A stretch of 60,947 nucleotides of DNA from Holophagaceae bacterium (GCA_017859995.1 JAFJUR010000007.1:1-60947); one strand, 5' to 3'. Shown: positions 48,155 to 59,320, numbered from the stretch's first letter. Notes: a model not told the origin generated them from the letters alone. Numbers and translations are program-made.

Positions 48155-49711
48155 ATGTATCTCAAAGCCAACTCGCCCCATGCCGCTTCGGCCGGGAAGA
48201 GCGTGATCGGATTCAACCTCATCAACGGCAAGGAAGTCGAGGGCGACCTGTCGCTGATCCAGGCCAAGTCCGCCGTGGACAGCCGGGACCTGGTGGGCAT
48301 GTTCCCCGACAGCGGCGAGAAGGACGTGGCCCGCGCCGCCAAGGCCGCCGCGGACGCCTTCCCGGACTGGTCCGCGGCCCCGGTTGCGGCCCGTGCCGCC
48401 CTGCTGCTCCGCGCGGCGGACCTCCTCGCGACGCACCGGGACAAGCTGGCCCGCATCGTCACCCGGGAAATCGGCATGACGCCCCTGGAGGCGCAGGCGG
48501 AACTGCAGGAGGCCCTGAACGCCCTCGCCTTCTACAGCGGCGCCCCGGAACCCGCCCCGGCCGGGCAGGCGGGCGCGTTCCGCCGGCCCCTGGGCGTCTG
48601 CGGCGTCCTGGCCACCGGCATCTCCCCCCTGGCCGCGCCCCTGCGGAAGATCCTCCCCGCCATCCTGTGCGGCAACACCGTGGTGTGGAAGCCCAGCGAC
48701 AACGCGCCGACCTCCGCCTACCTGCTGCTGCGGATCCTCATGGAGGCGGGCCTGCCGCCCGGCGTCGTGAACACAGTCAACGGCCGCGGCCGCGCCGGCT
48801 GCGGCAAGCACTTCCTCGCCGGCATCGAGAAGGGGCATTTCCAGTCCTTCAGCTTCGTGGGCTCACTGGCCCTGGGCCGCACGGTAGGCGAGGTCTGCGG
48901 CCGCAACCTGCTCCAGCCCGACCTGGATCTCACCGGGAAGGGCTCCCTGGTGGTCATGCCCGACGCGGACCTGGACCAGGCCGCCGCCGATGCCCTCCGC
49001 GCCGCCTTCGGACAGTCCGGGCAGCGGCTCACGGGGCTCGCGAACCTGATCGTCCACGAAGCCTGCGTCGCCGGGTTCCGGGAACGCCTCCTGGCGGGCC
49101 TGGCGGGTCTCAAGGTGGGCAATCCCATGACCCATCCAGAGGTCGCCTTCGGCCCCATGCTCAATGCCCGGGTCTCCACCGGCTTCCGCGAGCACTGGGA
49201 GTCCGGCCGGGCCGAGGGCGCCACCCTGCTCACGGGGGGCGAGGCCTGGACCGAGGCCAACCGCACTGCCCAGCTGCAGGGCGACATCGCCCACGGCGTC
49301 TACTTGCAGCCCTGCGTGTGGGAAGGCGTGACGCCGGCCATGGCGCTGTTCTCGAACCAGGTCCTGGGCCCCACCGTGAACCTCTGTTCAGCCAAGGATG
49401 CCGACGAGGCGCTGGCCTGGGCGGACCTCGCACCCTGCCGCCTCGCCTCCAGCCTCTACACCCGGGACCGCGGCCTGATCGAGCGGTTCAAGCGCGAAAG
49501 CCGCGCCGACGTCATCGGCCTCAACGAAATCGGCCACGAGGCCCAGGCCCGGCTGCGGTTTTCGGGCTTCGGCACCCGCCCCGGCGGCCGATCCACCCTT
49601 GATGGCTTCACCCGCTGGGCGGCCATGAGCGAGCCCCCTGTGACCGGCGCCGGCGCGACGGACGGCTGGGCCGCCGGCAGCCCCCTCCAGACCGACTGGG
49701 CCAGCCTCTAG
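48155..49711 (+). CDS. Aldehyde dehydrogenase-superfamily protein lacking catalytic residues
   Basis: Encodes 518 residues from ATG 48155 (CGGAG upstream). The ALDH fold is clear: FSFVGSLALGRTVGE, ILCGNTVVWKPSDNAPTSAYLLL, VVMPDADLDQAA and a C-terminal NQVLGPTVNL region. However, the catalytic Cys position (GQxC) reads GQRL, with Leu292 in place of Cys. The general-base Glu (LELGGK) reads LDLTGK (Asp258), and the oxyanion Asn segment (PWNxP) reads ISPLAAP. All three key residues are missing. It is likely a pseudoenzyme or has a changed function, possibly NAD(P)-binding or structural. Its nearness to proline dehydrogenase once suggested P5C dehydrogenase, which these changes argue against. Confidence 0.85.
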   Translation: MYLKANSPHAASAGKSVIGFNLINGKEVEGDLSLIQAKSAVDSRDLVGMFPDSGEKDVARAAKAAADAFPDWSAAPVAARAALLLRAADLLATHRDKLARIVTREIGMTPLEAQAELQEALNALAFYSGAPEPAPAGQAGAFRRPLGVCGVLATGISPLAAPLRKILPAILCGNTVVWKPSDNAPTSAYLLLRILMEAGLPPGVVNTVNGRGRAGCGKHFLAGIEKGHFQSFSFVGSLALGRTVGEVCGRNLLQPDLDLTGKGSLVVMPDADLDQAAADALRAAFGQSGQRLTGLANLIVHEACVAGFRERLLAGLAGLKVGNPMTHPEVAFGPMLNARVSTGFREHWESGRAEGATLLTGGEAWTEANRTAQLQGDIAHGVYLQPCVWEGVTPAMALFSNQVLGPTVNLCSAKDADEALAWADLAPCRLASSLYTRDRGLIERFKRESRADVIGLNEIGHEAQARLRFSGFGTRPGGRSTLDGFTRWAAMSEPPVTGAGATDGWAAGSPLQTDWASL

Positions 49712-49722
49712 GCCGCCCGCCC

Positions 49723-51084
49723 ATGGCCGATCCGGCAGCCGCCCCCCGCCGCTGGACCGGCCTGGCGATCCTGGCCGCCGCAGTGCTGGCCACGTGGCTG
49801 CTGCTGACGACCATGGCCCCGTCCCGCTCGGGGGCCATCCTCGCGGGGGTCATCCCCGCCATCTGGCTGGCGGCCGTGGGCCTTCTCTACCTTCGGGGCC
49901 AGGACCTGACCCAGGCCCGCCTGTCCTCCGAGCGCGACTCCCAGCAGCGCCTGCTCAAGGCCATCATGGACGCGGCCACGGAAGTGGCGCTCATCGCCAC
50001 GGATGCCACGGGCACCATCCAGCTCTTCAACGCCGGCGCCGAGCAGATGCTCGGGCTCCAGGCCCAGGACGTGATCCACAAGGCCACGCCCGAGCTGTTT
50101 CACCTGCCGGAGGAGGTGGCCGCCCGCGCCCGCGGACTCAGCGCGGCCCTCGGCGAATCGATCCAGGGGTTCGGCGTCTTCTCCGCCCTGCCCGGCCGGG
50201 GCCTGAGCGAAGTCCGGACCTGGACCTACCGCCATGCGGACGGCCATACCTTCCCCGTGAACCTCGCCATCACGGTGCTTCGCGATCGTCACGGCGCCAT
50301 CTTCGGCTATCTGGGCGTCGCCCAGAACCTGCAGGTGCAGCAGGCCCGGGAATCCAGCCTGGAGGCCCAAGCCCAGGAGGCCCAGGAGGCGGCCCGCCTG
50401 AAATCCGTGTTCCTGGCCACCATGAGCCATGAGATCCGCACGCCCATGAACGCCATCATGGCCATGTCCCGTTACCTGCTGACCACCAACCTCGACGAGG
50501 AACAGCGGGAGATCACGGAGATCGGCCGCAAGGCCGCCCGGAACCTGCTGGACATGCTCGACCGGGTGCTCGATCTCTCCAAGGTGGAAGTGGGCGCCCT
50601 GTCCCTCGAGACGTCGCCCTTCTCCCCCATGGCCCTCACCCGGGACTGCGCCGAGCTGTGGCGGGCGGACGCCACAGCCAAGGGCCTGGCCTTCCTGGTG
50701 GCGCTGCCAGCGGAGGCGCCCCTGGTCCTGGGCGATCCCCTACGTCTCAAGCAGGTCATCAACAACCTGCTGGGCAACGCCCTGAAGTTCACGCCGCAGG
50801 GTGGCATCACCCTCCGCCTCTCCGCCCAGGATGAGGGCGGGCAGGTGCGCCTGCGCTGGGCGGTGGAAGACACCGGCATCGGCATGACCCCCGTGGTGCT
50901 GCAACGCCTCTTCCGGCCCTTCACCCAGGCGGACGAGGGCATCACCCGCCAGTACGGCGGCACGGGCCTGGGCCTCGCCCTCAGCCAGGAACTCATGCAC
51001 CTCATGGGCGGCAGCATCCATGTGGAGAGCACCCCGGAAAAGGGCACCACCTTCACGGTCGAGGCGCGATTTCCCAAAGTCTGA
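49723..51084 (+). CDS. PAS-domain sensor histidine kinase
   Basis: Encodes 453 residues. Two membrane helices (about 12-30 and 37-57) have almost no periplasmic loop. A coiled coil and PAS domain (about 70-200, VALIATDATGTIQLFNAGAEQMLG) follow. The DHp domain has phospho-acceptor His236 in TMSHEIRTPMNAIM, and the HATPase domain has the N box NNLLGNALKFTP, G1 DTGIGM, F box LFRPFTQAD and G2 GGTGLGLAL. With no sensory loop outside, it probably senses a cytoplasmic or membrane signal through PAS. No response regulator gene is adjacent, so the partner is unknown. It starts 11 bp after the ALDH-like gene. Confidence 0.93.
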   Translation: MADPAAAPRRWTGLAILAAAVLATWLLLTTMAPSRSGAILAGVIPAIWLAAVGLLYLRGQDLTQARLSSERDSQQRLLKAIMDAATEVALIATDATGTIQLFNAGAEQMLGLQAQDVIHKATPELFHLPEEVAARARGLSAALGESIQGFGVFSALPGRGLSEVRTWTYRHADGHTFPVNLAITVLRDRHGAIFGYLGVAQNLQVQQARESSLEAQAQEAQEAARLKSVFLATMSHEIRTPMNAIMAMSRYLLTTNLDEEQREITEIGRKAARNLLDMLDRVLDLSKVEVGALSLETSPFSPMALTRDCAELWRADATAKGLAFLVALPAEAPLVLGDPLRLKQVINNLLGNALKFTPQGGITLRLSAQDEGGQVRLRWAVEDTGIGMTPVVLQRLFRPFTQADEGITRQYGGTGLGLALSQELMHLMGGSIHVESTPEKGTTFTVEARFPKV

Positions 51085-51119
51085 TCCGCTGGTCGGTAAG
51101 GACCCGGCCTGGTGACCGC

Positions 51120-51899
51120 TTAGAGATCCAGTCCCGCCAGGGCCGTCCCCAGCGATCCGGGCTCGCGGCCCAGGCCCAGGCGCAGGAGGAACTCCGTGTT
51201 GCCCTCGCCGCCCTTGATGGGACTCACGGCCAGGTCCCGGGGCCGCAGGTCCGTGCCCTCGAAGTAGGTCCAGGTCTCCACCAGCACCCGGCGATGGATG
51301 GCCGGATCGCGCACGATGCCGCCGGCCCCCACGTCCTCCCGCCCCGCCTCGAACTGGGGCTTCACGAGCAGCACGGCTTCGGCCCCCGGCAGGAGGCTCG
51401 GCAGCACTGGCGGAATGGCCAGACGCAGCGAGATGAAGCTGAGGTCCGCCACCAGCAGGCCGCAGCGCTCGGGAATCGTCGTCGGATCCCAGGTGCGGAG
51501 GTTCACGCGCTCCATGGACACCACCCGCGGATCGCTCCGCAGCTTCCAGTGCAGCTGATTGGTGCCCACATCCACGGCATAGACCCGGGCCGCGCCCCGC
51601 TGCAGCAGGCAATCCGTGAAGCCGCCGGTGCTGGCCCCCGCGTCGAAGCAGACGAGTCCCGCGGGATCCAGGTGCCAGTGGTCCAGCGCGCCGGCCAGTT
51701 TCAGGCCGCCGCGGCTCACGAAGGGCAGGGCCTCGCCGCGCAGCCGGAGGGCCGCCCCCTCGTCCACGGCGGTGCCGGCCTTGGTGACGGGGCGGTCCTC
51801 CACGAGCACGTCGCCTGCGAGGATGCGGGCCTGGGCCTTGGCGCGGGTCTCGCAGAGGCCCAGCTGCACCAGCAGGAGATCCAGCCGGACCTTAGCCAC
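51120..51899 (-). CDS. tlyA: TlyA-family rRNA 2'-O-methyltransferase
   Basis: Encodes 259 residues from GTG 51899, which lies within the last codons of mltG (8-bp overlap). The N-terminal S4 RNA-binding domain is VRLDLLLVQLGLCETRAKAQARI. The FtsJ-like methyltransferase domain has SRGGLKLAGAL, FDAGASTGGFTDCLLQ, VDVGTNQLHWKLR, ADLSFISL and LVKPQFE with the catalytic Lys. In mycobacteria TlyA 2'-O-methylates cytidines of 16S and 23S rRNA and makes ribosomes sensitive to capreomycin. The target here is inferred. It overlaps the mltG gene upstream and is probably cotranscribed with it. Confidence 0.9.
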   Translation of the reverse strand: MAKVRLDLLLVQLGLCETRAKAQARILAGDVLVEDRPVTKAGTAVDEGAALRLRGEALPFVSRGGLKLAGALDHWHLDPAGLVCFDAGASTGGFTDCLLQRGAARVYAVDVGTNQLHWKLRSDPRVVSMERVNLRTWDPTTIPERCGLLVADLSFISLRLAIPPVLPSLLPGAEAVLLVKPQFEAGREDVGAGGIVRDPAIHRRVLVETWTYFEGTDLRPRDLAVSPIKGGEGNTEFLLRLGLGREPGSLGTALAGLDL

Positions 51900-52908
51900 G
51901 GGCCACTTTCCTCTGCCGGGCGATCTCCTTGCGGTATACACCCACGTTCTTGTTGTGGTCGCGCAGGCTCGGCGCGAAGGTGTGGCCGCCGCGGCCCGTG
52001 GCCACGAAGTAGAGATCCTTCCCCGCCAGGGGCTCCCGGGCGGCGGCGATGGCGGAAGGGCTGGGAATGGCGATGGGCGTGGGCGGCAGGCCGCTCACCG
52101 TGTAGGTGTTGAAGGGATGGGGGCGCCGAATGTCCTGCACCAGGGGCGCCGTGAAGCGCAGGTCGCCGCTGAGCCAGCGGGCGTAGAGGCTGGTGGGGTC
52201 GCACTGCAGACGCATGCCGATGTCGAGCCGCTTCTTGTAGACCCCCGCCACCCGGGGTTGTTCCTCCGGCAGCCTGGTTTCCTTCTCCACCAGGCTCGCC
52301 AGGATCAGGGTCTCGTAGGGCGGCAGCGCCCCGCCCTCCAGCCTCGGCCGCACCTGGTCGCGGAAGGCCTCCACGAGCATGAGCATGATTTCCTCGGGTT
52401 CCATGGCGTGGTGCAGCTTGTAGGTGGCCGGGGCCACCAGGCCCTCGAGGCTCGGCGCCGCCTCGAACCCGGCGGTCTTCGCCAGCCGCGGGCTCTTCCA
52501 GAGGGCCCAGAACACCTCTTCAGGCACGAACTCCTTCAGGCGCCGCTGCACTGCCCAGGCGTGGGCGCCTTCGGGGATCGAGATCGGCGTGTAGTGGATC
52601 TCGGCCCGCCGCAGCTTGCCCGCCACGTCCGACAGGCTGGCCTGGGGGGTGAAGGTGTACTCGCCGCGGATGAGCTGCAGCTTGCGTGACCGGGCCCAGA
52701 GCTTGAAGAGCGAGGCGGAGCGGATGACGCCCTCGCGCTCCAGCTGGTCGGCCATCTGGTTGATGCTCGTGCCCTTCCGCACCAGCACCGTGGCCTCCTG
52801 CTGGAGCGGCCCCTGCCCCTTCCAAGCCCACCACCCGCCCAGGCACGGCAGGGCGGCCAGAAGCACGATGGCCAGGAAGAGCCGGAGGGAGATGGGGGAA
52901 CGAGCCAT
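51892..52908 (-). CDS. mltG: Endolytic murein transglycosylase MltG
   Basis: Encodes 338 residues from ATG 52908. One N-terminal membrane anchor (LRLFLAIVLLAALPCLGGWWAW), a LysM-like periplasmic domain (about 35-105, VLVRKGTSINQMADQLEREGVI) and the YceG catalytic domain follow. The catalytic Glu lies in LILASLVEKETRLPEEQPRVAGVYKKRL (split here: ASLVEKETRLPEE), and DPTSLYAR and HPFNTYTVSGLPPTPIAIPS are diagnostic. MltG cleaves nascent glycan strands at the inner membrane and sets their length. It is the first gene of a two-gene unit with tlyA. Upstream is a 360-bp non-coding region with a long inverted repeat. Confidence 0.93.
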   Translation of the reverse strand: MARSPISLRLFLAIVLLAALPCLGGWWAWKGQGPLQQEATVLVRKGTSINQMADQLEREGVIRSASLFKLWARSRKLQLIRGEYTFTPQASLSDVAGKLRRAEIHYTPISIPEGAHAWAVQRRLKEFVPEEVFWALWKSPRLAKTAGFEAAPSLEGLVAPATYKLHHAMEPEEIMLMLVEAFRDQVRPRLEGGALPPYETLILASLVEKETRLPEEQPRVAGVYKKRLDIGMRLQCDPTSLYARWLSGDLRFTAPLVQDIRRPHPFNTYTVSGLPPTPIAIPSPSAIAAAREPLAGKDLYFVATGRGGHTFAPSLRDHNKNVGVYRKEIARQRKVARG

Positions 52909-52912
52909 AAGA

Positions 52913-53218
52913 GTTCCTAACGGGGCCCCACGTTGCCGCGCGGGAGGCGCCGGGCGAGTGAGGCGAGGAATGCGAGTCAAAGCGTAGCAGGCACTACGCG
53001 CGACGAGCATGACGCTGCATCGCGACGCCCGCCACCTTCCGCCCGGAGGGATGGCGCCAGCCGGGCGCCCCGCGGCGTCAGGTCCCTTGAACAACGAACC
53101 ACGTTGCCCTGCGGGCCCTTCCCTCTCGGTATCGCCTGCGGCGATACGCGAGACAAACCAATATCTACGGTGCATCCAGGCTGGCACCATCGCGGCATCG
53201 TCGGGCCCCGTTAGGAAC
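52913..53218. repeat. 306-bp non-coding element bounded by perfect 16-bp inverted repeats
   Basis: GTTCCTAACGGGGCCC at 52913-52928 and its exact reverse complement GGGCCCCGTTAGGAAC at 53203-53218 bracket DNA without a credible gene. The inside includes smaller dyads, such as GTATCGCC-TGC-GGCGATAC (about 53129-53147), and GC-rich blocks. No target-site duplication or transposase is visible. It fills nearly the whole gap between the divergent mltG and permease genes. It may be a MITE-like or other dispersed intergenic element; promoters for both genes must lie in or beside it. Confidence 0.65.
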
Positions 53219-53269
53219 GCTTCGGCCAGGATGCCGTGATAGCGTGGATCCATCTACCCGAGAGGCACC

Positions 53270-54685
53270 ATGGAATCCACCGGCTACCGGCGTCACGTCG
53301 GCCTGTTCTCCGCCACCATGCTCATCGCCGGGTCCATGATCGGCTCCGGCGTGTTCATCGTGGCCGCCGACATGGTGCGCACGGGCCGGTCCGGCGGGTT
53401 CCTGCTGACGGCCTGGGGCCTCACCGCCGTGCTGACCCTCTTCGCGGCCCTGAGCTACGGCGAGCTGGCGGGCATGTTCCCCAGGGCCGGCGGACAGTAC
53501 ACCTACCTGCGCGAGACCTATGGCGCCGCCACGGGATTCCTCTACGGCTGGACCTTCTTCGTCGTCATCGAGTGCGGCACCATCGCGGCCGTGGCGGTGG
53601 GCTTCGGGAAGTACCTTGGGTCGTTCTTCCCCGCCATCACCGACACCGCCTGGATCGGCCCCCACCTGGACGTGCCGCTTCTGAAGGTGACCCAGGCCAT
53701 CAGCGTGGGCCCGTACCACCTGGGCCTCACGCCGTCGCGCCTCTCCGGCGTCGCCGTCGTGCTGCTGCTGAGCGCCGTGAACCTCTACGGGGTGAGGATG
53801 GGCGCCCGCATCCAGAACCTCTTCACCGTCGCCAAGATCGGCGGGCTCGCGGCCCTGATCCTCCTGGGCCTGCTGCTGAGGCCCCCGGTGGCCGCCAGCC
53901 AGGCGCCCCTGCCCCTCCTGGAGGGCGCCGCCACCCTGCCCTTCCTCACGGCCCTGCTGGTGGTGCAGACGGGCAGCATGTTCTCCGCCGACGCCTGGAA
54001 CTCGATCACCTTCATCGCGGGGGAGGTGAAGGCCCCGGAACGCACGATCCCCTATTCCCTCCTCATCGGCACCACCCTGGTCTGCGGGCTCTACGTGCTG
54101 GCCAATGGCGCCTACCTGAAGGTGCTGGGGCCCGCGGGCATCGCCAACGCCCCCCAGGACCGGGTGGGCAGCGCCGCCCTGCAGGCCCTCCTGGGCCGGG
54201 GCGGGGGCCTGATCATGGCCGGCAGCATCCTGGTGTCCATGTTCGGCTGCCTGAACGGCCTGGTGCTCTCCGGCGCGCGGGTCTACCAGCGCATGGCCGA
54301 GGATGGCCTCTTCTACCCCAAGGCCGCGCTGCTCAATGACCATGGCGTGCCGGCCTTCGGACTGTGGATCCAGGCCCTCTGGACCTGCCTGCTCACCCTC
54401 ACGGGCACCTACGGGCAGCTGCTGGATTTCATCATGCTGCCCACAATCCTCTTCTACGTGTTCACCGTGGGGGGCGTCTTCATCCTGCGCTGGCGCCGGC
54501 CCGAGCTGGACCGCCCGGTGCGGGTCTGGGGCTACCCGCTGGTGCCGGCCCTCTACCTGGTGGGGGCCTGCGCCATCATCGGCGCCCTCTTCATCCACCG
54601 TCCCAGCTATTCCTGGCCGGGCCTCATCCTGGTCGCGCTGGGCCTTCCCGTCTACCTTGCGGTGAAGCCGCGCGTCGCGGCCTGA
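53270..54685 (+). CDS. APC-superfamily amino-acid permease
   Basis: Encodes 471 residues with 12 predicted membrane helices. The first helix carries the unwound substrate-binding segment IAGSMIGSGVFIV typical of APC transporters, and later helices include LTAVLTLFAALSYGELAGMFPRAGGQYTYLRE (in two parts) and FSADAWNSITFIAGEVKAPERTIP. The pattern resembles the LAT/YjeH-like amino-acid/polyamine/organocation group. It is followed 11 bp later by a saccharopine-dehydrogenase-like gene, which suggests uptake of lysine or a related amino acid for the same pathway. That substrate is inferred from context. GAGAGG precedes the start. Confidence 0.9.
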   Translation: MESTGYRRHVGLFSATMLIAGSMIGSGVFIVAADMVRTGRSGGFLLTAWGLTAVLTLFAALSYGELAGMFPRAGGQYTYLRETYGAATGFLYGWTFFVVIECGTIAAVAVGFGKYLGSFFPAITDTAWIGPHLDVPLLKVTQAISVGPYHLGLTPSRLSGVAVVLLLSAVNLYGVRMGARIQNLFTVAKIGGLAALILLGLLLRPPVAASQAPLPLLEGAATLPFLTALLVVQTGSMFSADAWNSITFIAGEVKAPERTIPYSLLIGTTLVCGLYVLANGAYLKVLGPAGIANAPQDRVGSAALQALLGRGGGLIMAGSILVSMFGCLNGLVLSGARVYQRMAEDGLFYPKAALLNDHGVPAFGLWIQALWTCLLTLTGTYGQLLDFIMLPTILFYVFTVGGVFILRWRRPELDRPVRVWGYPLVPALYLVGACAIIGALFIHRPSYSWPGLILVALGLPVYLAVKPRVAA

Positions 54686-54696
54686 AGGAGCTTTCC

Positions 54697-55818
54697 ATGA
54701 CCCACGTTGTCGTTCTCGGAGCAGGCCGCGTCGGCGGCGCCATGGCCAGGGACCTGGCCGCGGATGTGCAGGTCACCGTGGCAGACCGCTCCGAATCAGC
54801 CCTGGGCCGGATGCGCGATGCGGGGCTCCAGACCCGCGCGGCGGACTTGGCCTCGCCGGCCGGCGTGAAGGCCGCCGTGGAGGGGGCCGACCTCGTCGTG
54901 GGCGCCGTGCCCGGCTTCATGGGCTTCGCCACCGCCAAGGCTGTGCTGGAAGCCGGCAAGCCGCTGGTGGACATCTCGTTCTTCAACGAGGACTGCTTCG
55001 AGCTCGACGCCCTCGCCAAGCGCCAGAACCTCACGGCCATCGTGGACTGCGGGATCGCGCCAGGCTGCCACAACATCATCCTGGGCGACGTCTCGAGGCG
55101 CTGGGACCGCATCACCTCCTTCGAGTGCCTGGTGGGCGGCCTTCCGGTGGTGCGCACCTGGCCCTACGAATACAAGGCCGGCTTCAGCCCCATCGACGTC
55201 ATCGAGGAGTACACCCGCCCCACGCGGTACGTGAAGGATGGCAAGGTCGTGGTCTATCCCGCGCTCTCGGAGCCGGAGCTCCTCGACTTCCCCGGGCTGG
55301 GCACCCTGGAATCCTTCAACACCGACGGCCTGCGGAGCCTCATCAAGACCTTCCCCCAGGTGCCGGACATGAAGGAGAAGACCCTGCGGTACCCCGGCCA
55401 CATCGAGAAGATGCGGATGCTCCGGGAGTCCGGATTCTTCGCCAAGGAGCGGATCCGCGTCGGCGACGTGGACGTGAGCCCCCTCGACCTGACCACCGCC
55501 CTGCTCTTTCCGCTCTGGTTCATGGAGGAGGATGACGAGGACTTCACGGTCATGCGGGTCACGGTGGAGGGCGAGAAGGACGGCCAGAAGCTGCGCCAGG
55601 AGCTGAACCTGCTCGACCGCTACGACCGCGCCACGAAGACCACCTCCATGGCGCGCACCACCGGCTACACCTGCACCGCGGTCGTGCGACTGCTGCTGCG
55701 GGGCGGTTTCACCCGCAAGGGCGTCTGCCCGCCGGAATACCTGGGCATGGAACCCGGGGCCTGGGATTTCATCCGCGACGACCTGGCCAAGCGCGGGGTG
55801 ATCTTCACGGAAGGCTAG
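54697..55818 (+). CDS. Saccharopine dehydrogenase-like / lysine 6-dehydrogenase-like oxidoreductase
   Basis: Encodes 373 residues from ATG 54697, preceded by AAGGAG. The N-terminal Rossmann motif VVVLGAGRVGGAMARDLAAD binds NAD(P), and VVGAVPGFMGFATAKAVLEAGK, VDISFF, VDCGIAPGCHNIILGD and WPYEYKAGFSPIDVIEEYTRP match the saccharopine dehydrogenase/homospermidine synthase superfamily. The full-length single-domain form resembles lysine 6-dehydrogenases and related LYS9-like enzymes of amino-acid breakdown. The reaction probably oxidises an amino group or secondary amine of lysine or saccharopine; exact specificity is not readable. It is cotranscribed with the upstream permease. Confidence 0.85.
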   Translation: MTHVVVLGAGRVGGAMARDLAADVQVTVADRSESALGRMRDAGLQTRAADLASPAGVKAAVEGADLVVGAVPGFMGFATAKAVLEAGKPLVDISFFNEDCFELDALAKRQNLTAIVDCGIAPGCHNIILGDVSRRWDRITSFECLVGGLPVVRTWPYEYKAGFSPIDVIEEYTRPTRYVKDGKVVVYPALSEPELLDFPGLGTLESFNTDGLRSLIKTFPQVPDMKEKTLRYPGHIEKMRMLRESGFFAKERIRVGDVDVSPLDLTTALLFPLWFMEEDDEDFTVMRVTVEGEKDGQKLRQELNLLDRYDRATKTTSMARTTGYTCTAVVRLLLRGGFTRKGVCPPEYLGMEPGAWDFIRDDLAKRGVIFTEG

Positions 55819-56547
55819 CCGGGCCCTCCAGCTCGCGGTGGCGGAGGGTCAGGTACGTCACATCGCGCTTCAGCCGGTGCGCCAGGATCTCGACCAGGGC
55901 CACGGAGCGGTGCTGGCCGCCGGTGCAGCCGATGGCCAGCGTGTGGTAGGCCCGGCCCTCCTGCTGCACGAGGGGCAGTGACCACCGCAGCCAGGATTCG
56001 GCCCGCTCCAGGAATTCCCCGGAATGCCCCGCTTGTAGCCGAAGCTGAGGAGGCGCACCGCCGTGTGGCGGGAGGGCACCTGAGGCACCAGGGCGGCGAT
56101 CCGCAGGCGCAGTTCCGAGAGGCTGAGCTGGCTGGTGTCCAGGATCGTGGTGGCCAGGGCGCGGATGGGGGCCAGGAGCTCGCGCTCCCGCCGGATGCCC
56201 TCGCCGGCGGTGCCCAGCAGGGCCAGGTGATGGGGTCGGCGCGTTTCGGAGTAGCGCCGCAGCAGCACGTCATCCCCGGCCTCCGCGAAGACCACCTGCA
56301 CGGAGACGTTTCGCGCCCGGAGGCGGTCCAGCAGCGGGGCGAACTCCTCGGTGAAGTCGGCCTGGCGGCTGTCCATGCCCACCACCAGGCGTTCGCGGGT
56401 GGGCTGCAGCTTGGTCTCCAGCTCCAGCAGGGGTTCCAGCAGCCGCGGCGGAACGTTGTCGAGGGCCGTGCAGCCGCTGTCCTCCAGCGCGCCCAGCACC
56501 GAGTGGCGCCCGGCGCCGGAGAGTCCCGTGACGACGATGAGTTCCAT
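55805..56547 (-). pseudogene. rapZ: rapZ (RNase adapter / nucleotide-binding) broken by an internal out-of-frame deletion
   Basis: From ATG 56547 the frame encodes a RapZ N-terminus: VVTGLSGAGRHSVLGALEDS, TALDNVPP, VGMDSRQADF. It continues to VRLLSFGYKRGIP at about 56020, then turns into Pro/Ser/Arg-rich sequence and stops at 55870. In another frame from 56017 the family C-terminus resumes (GEFLERAESWLR, AYHTLAIGCTGGQHRSVALVE) and ends at a TGA at 55805-55807. The conserved block between them (the DADLVFDVRFLPNP region, about 40 residues) is absent, so this looks like a deletion that also shifts the frame. The Walker A Lys is Arg (GAGR). RapZ controls glmS sRNA turnover in E. coli; here function is doubtful. 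Confidence 0.75.
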
Positions 56548-56587
56548 GGACCTAAAACCTATCAGCTGTCTGCGGTTCGCCGGCAGG

Positions 56588-56620
56588 AAAAACAGCGGGG
56601 GCCCCGACCGCGGCCCCCGC
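56588..56620 (-). terminator. Intrinsic terminator after secA
   Basis: On the minus strand GCGGGGGC (56620-56613), a 10-base loop and GCCCCCGC (56602-56595) are followed by TG and TTTTT (56592-56588). It begins 26 bp after the secA stop and separates secA from the rapZ remnant. Confidence 0.8.
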
Positions 56621-56645
56621 CTGAAGCGCTGATCCGGTGAGGCGG

Positions 56646-59264
<2,619 letters not shown>

Positions 59265-59291
59265 GCAGCCTTCCAGTCGCGTAAACCATTG

Positions 59292-59320
59292 ATTGTAGCC
59301 TGGAGAGGCCTCTTTTCCCA
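59292..59320 (-). promoter_or_regulatory. Possible secA promoter
   Basis: On the minus strand TACAAT (59297-59292) is a near-consensus -10 element 27 bp before the secA start. About 17 bases further upstream is a weak TGGGAA -35. The 139-bp gap to the divergent ndk gene would hold both promoters. Confidence 0.35.

Noticed and set aside
48155-49711. P5C dehydrogenase partner for the nearby proline dehydrogenase
   Set aside because: The catalytic Cys, Glu and Asn positions are replaced, so the usual chemistry is not supported.
56009-56022. GAATTC at the rapZ junction as a cloning scar
   Set aside because: One EcoRI site is expected by chance every few kilobases, and the other two junctions have no such site.
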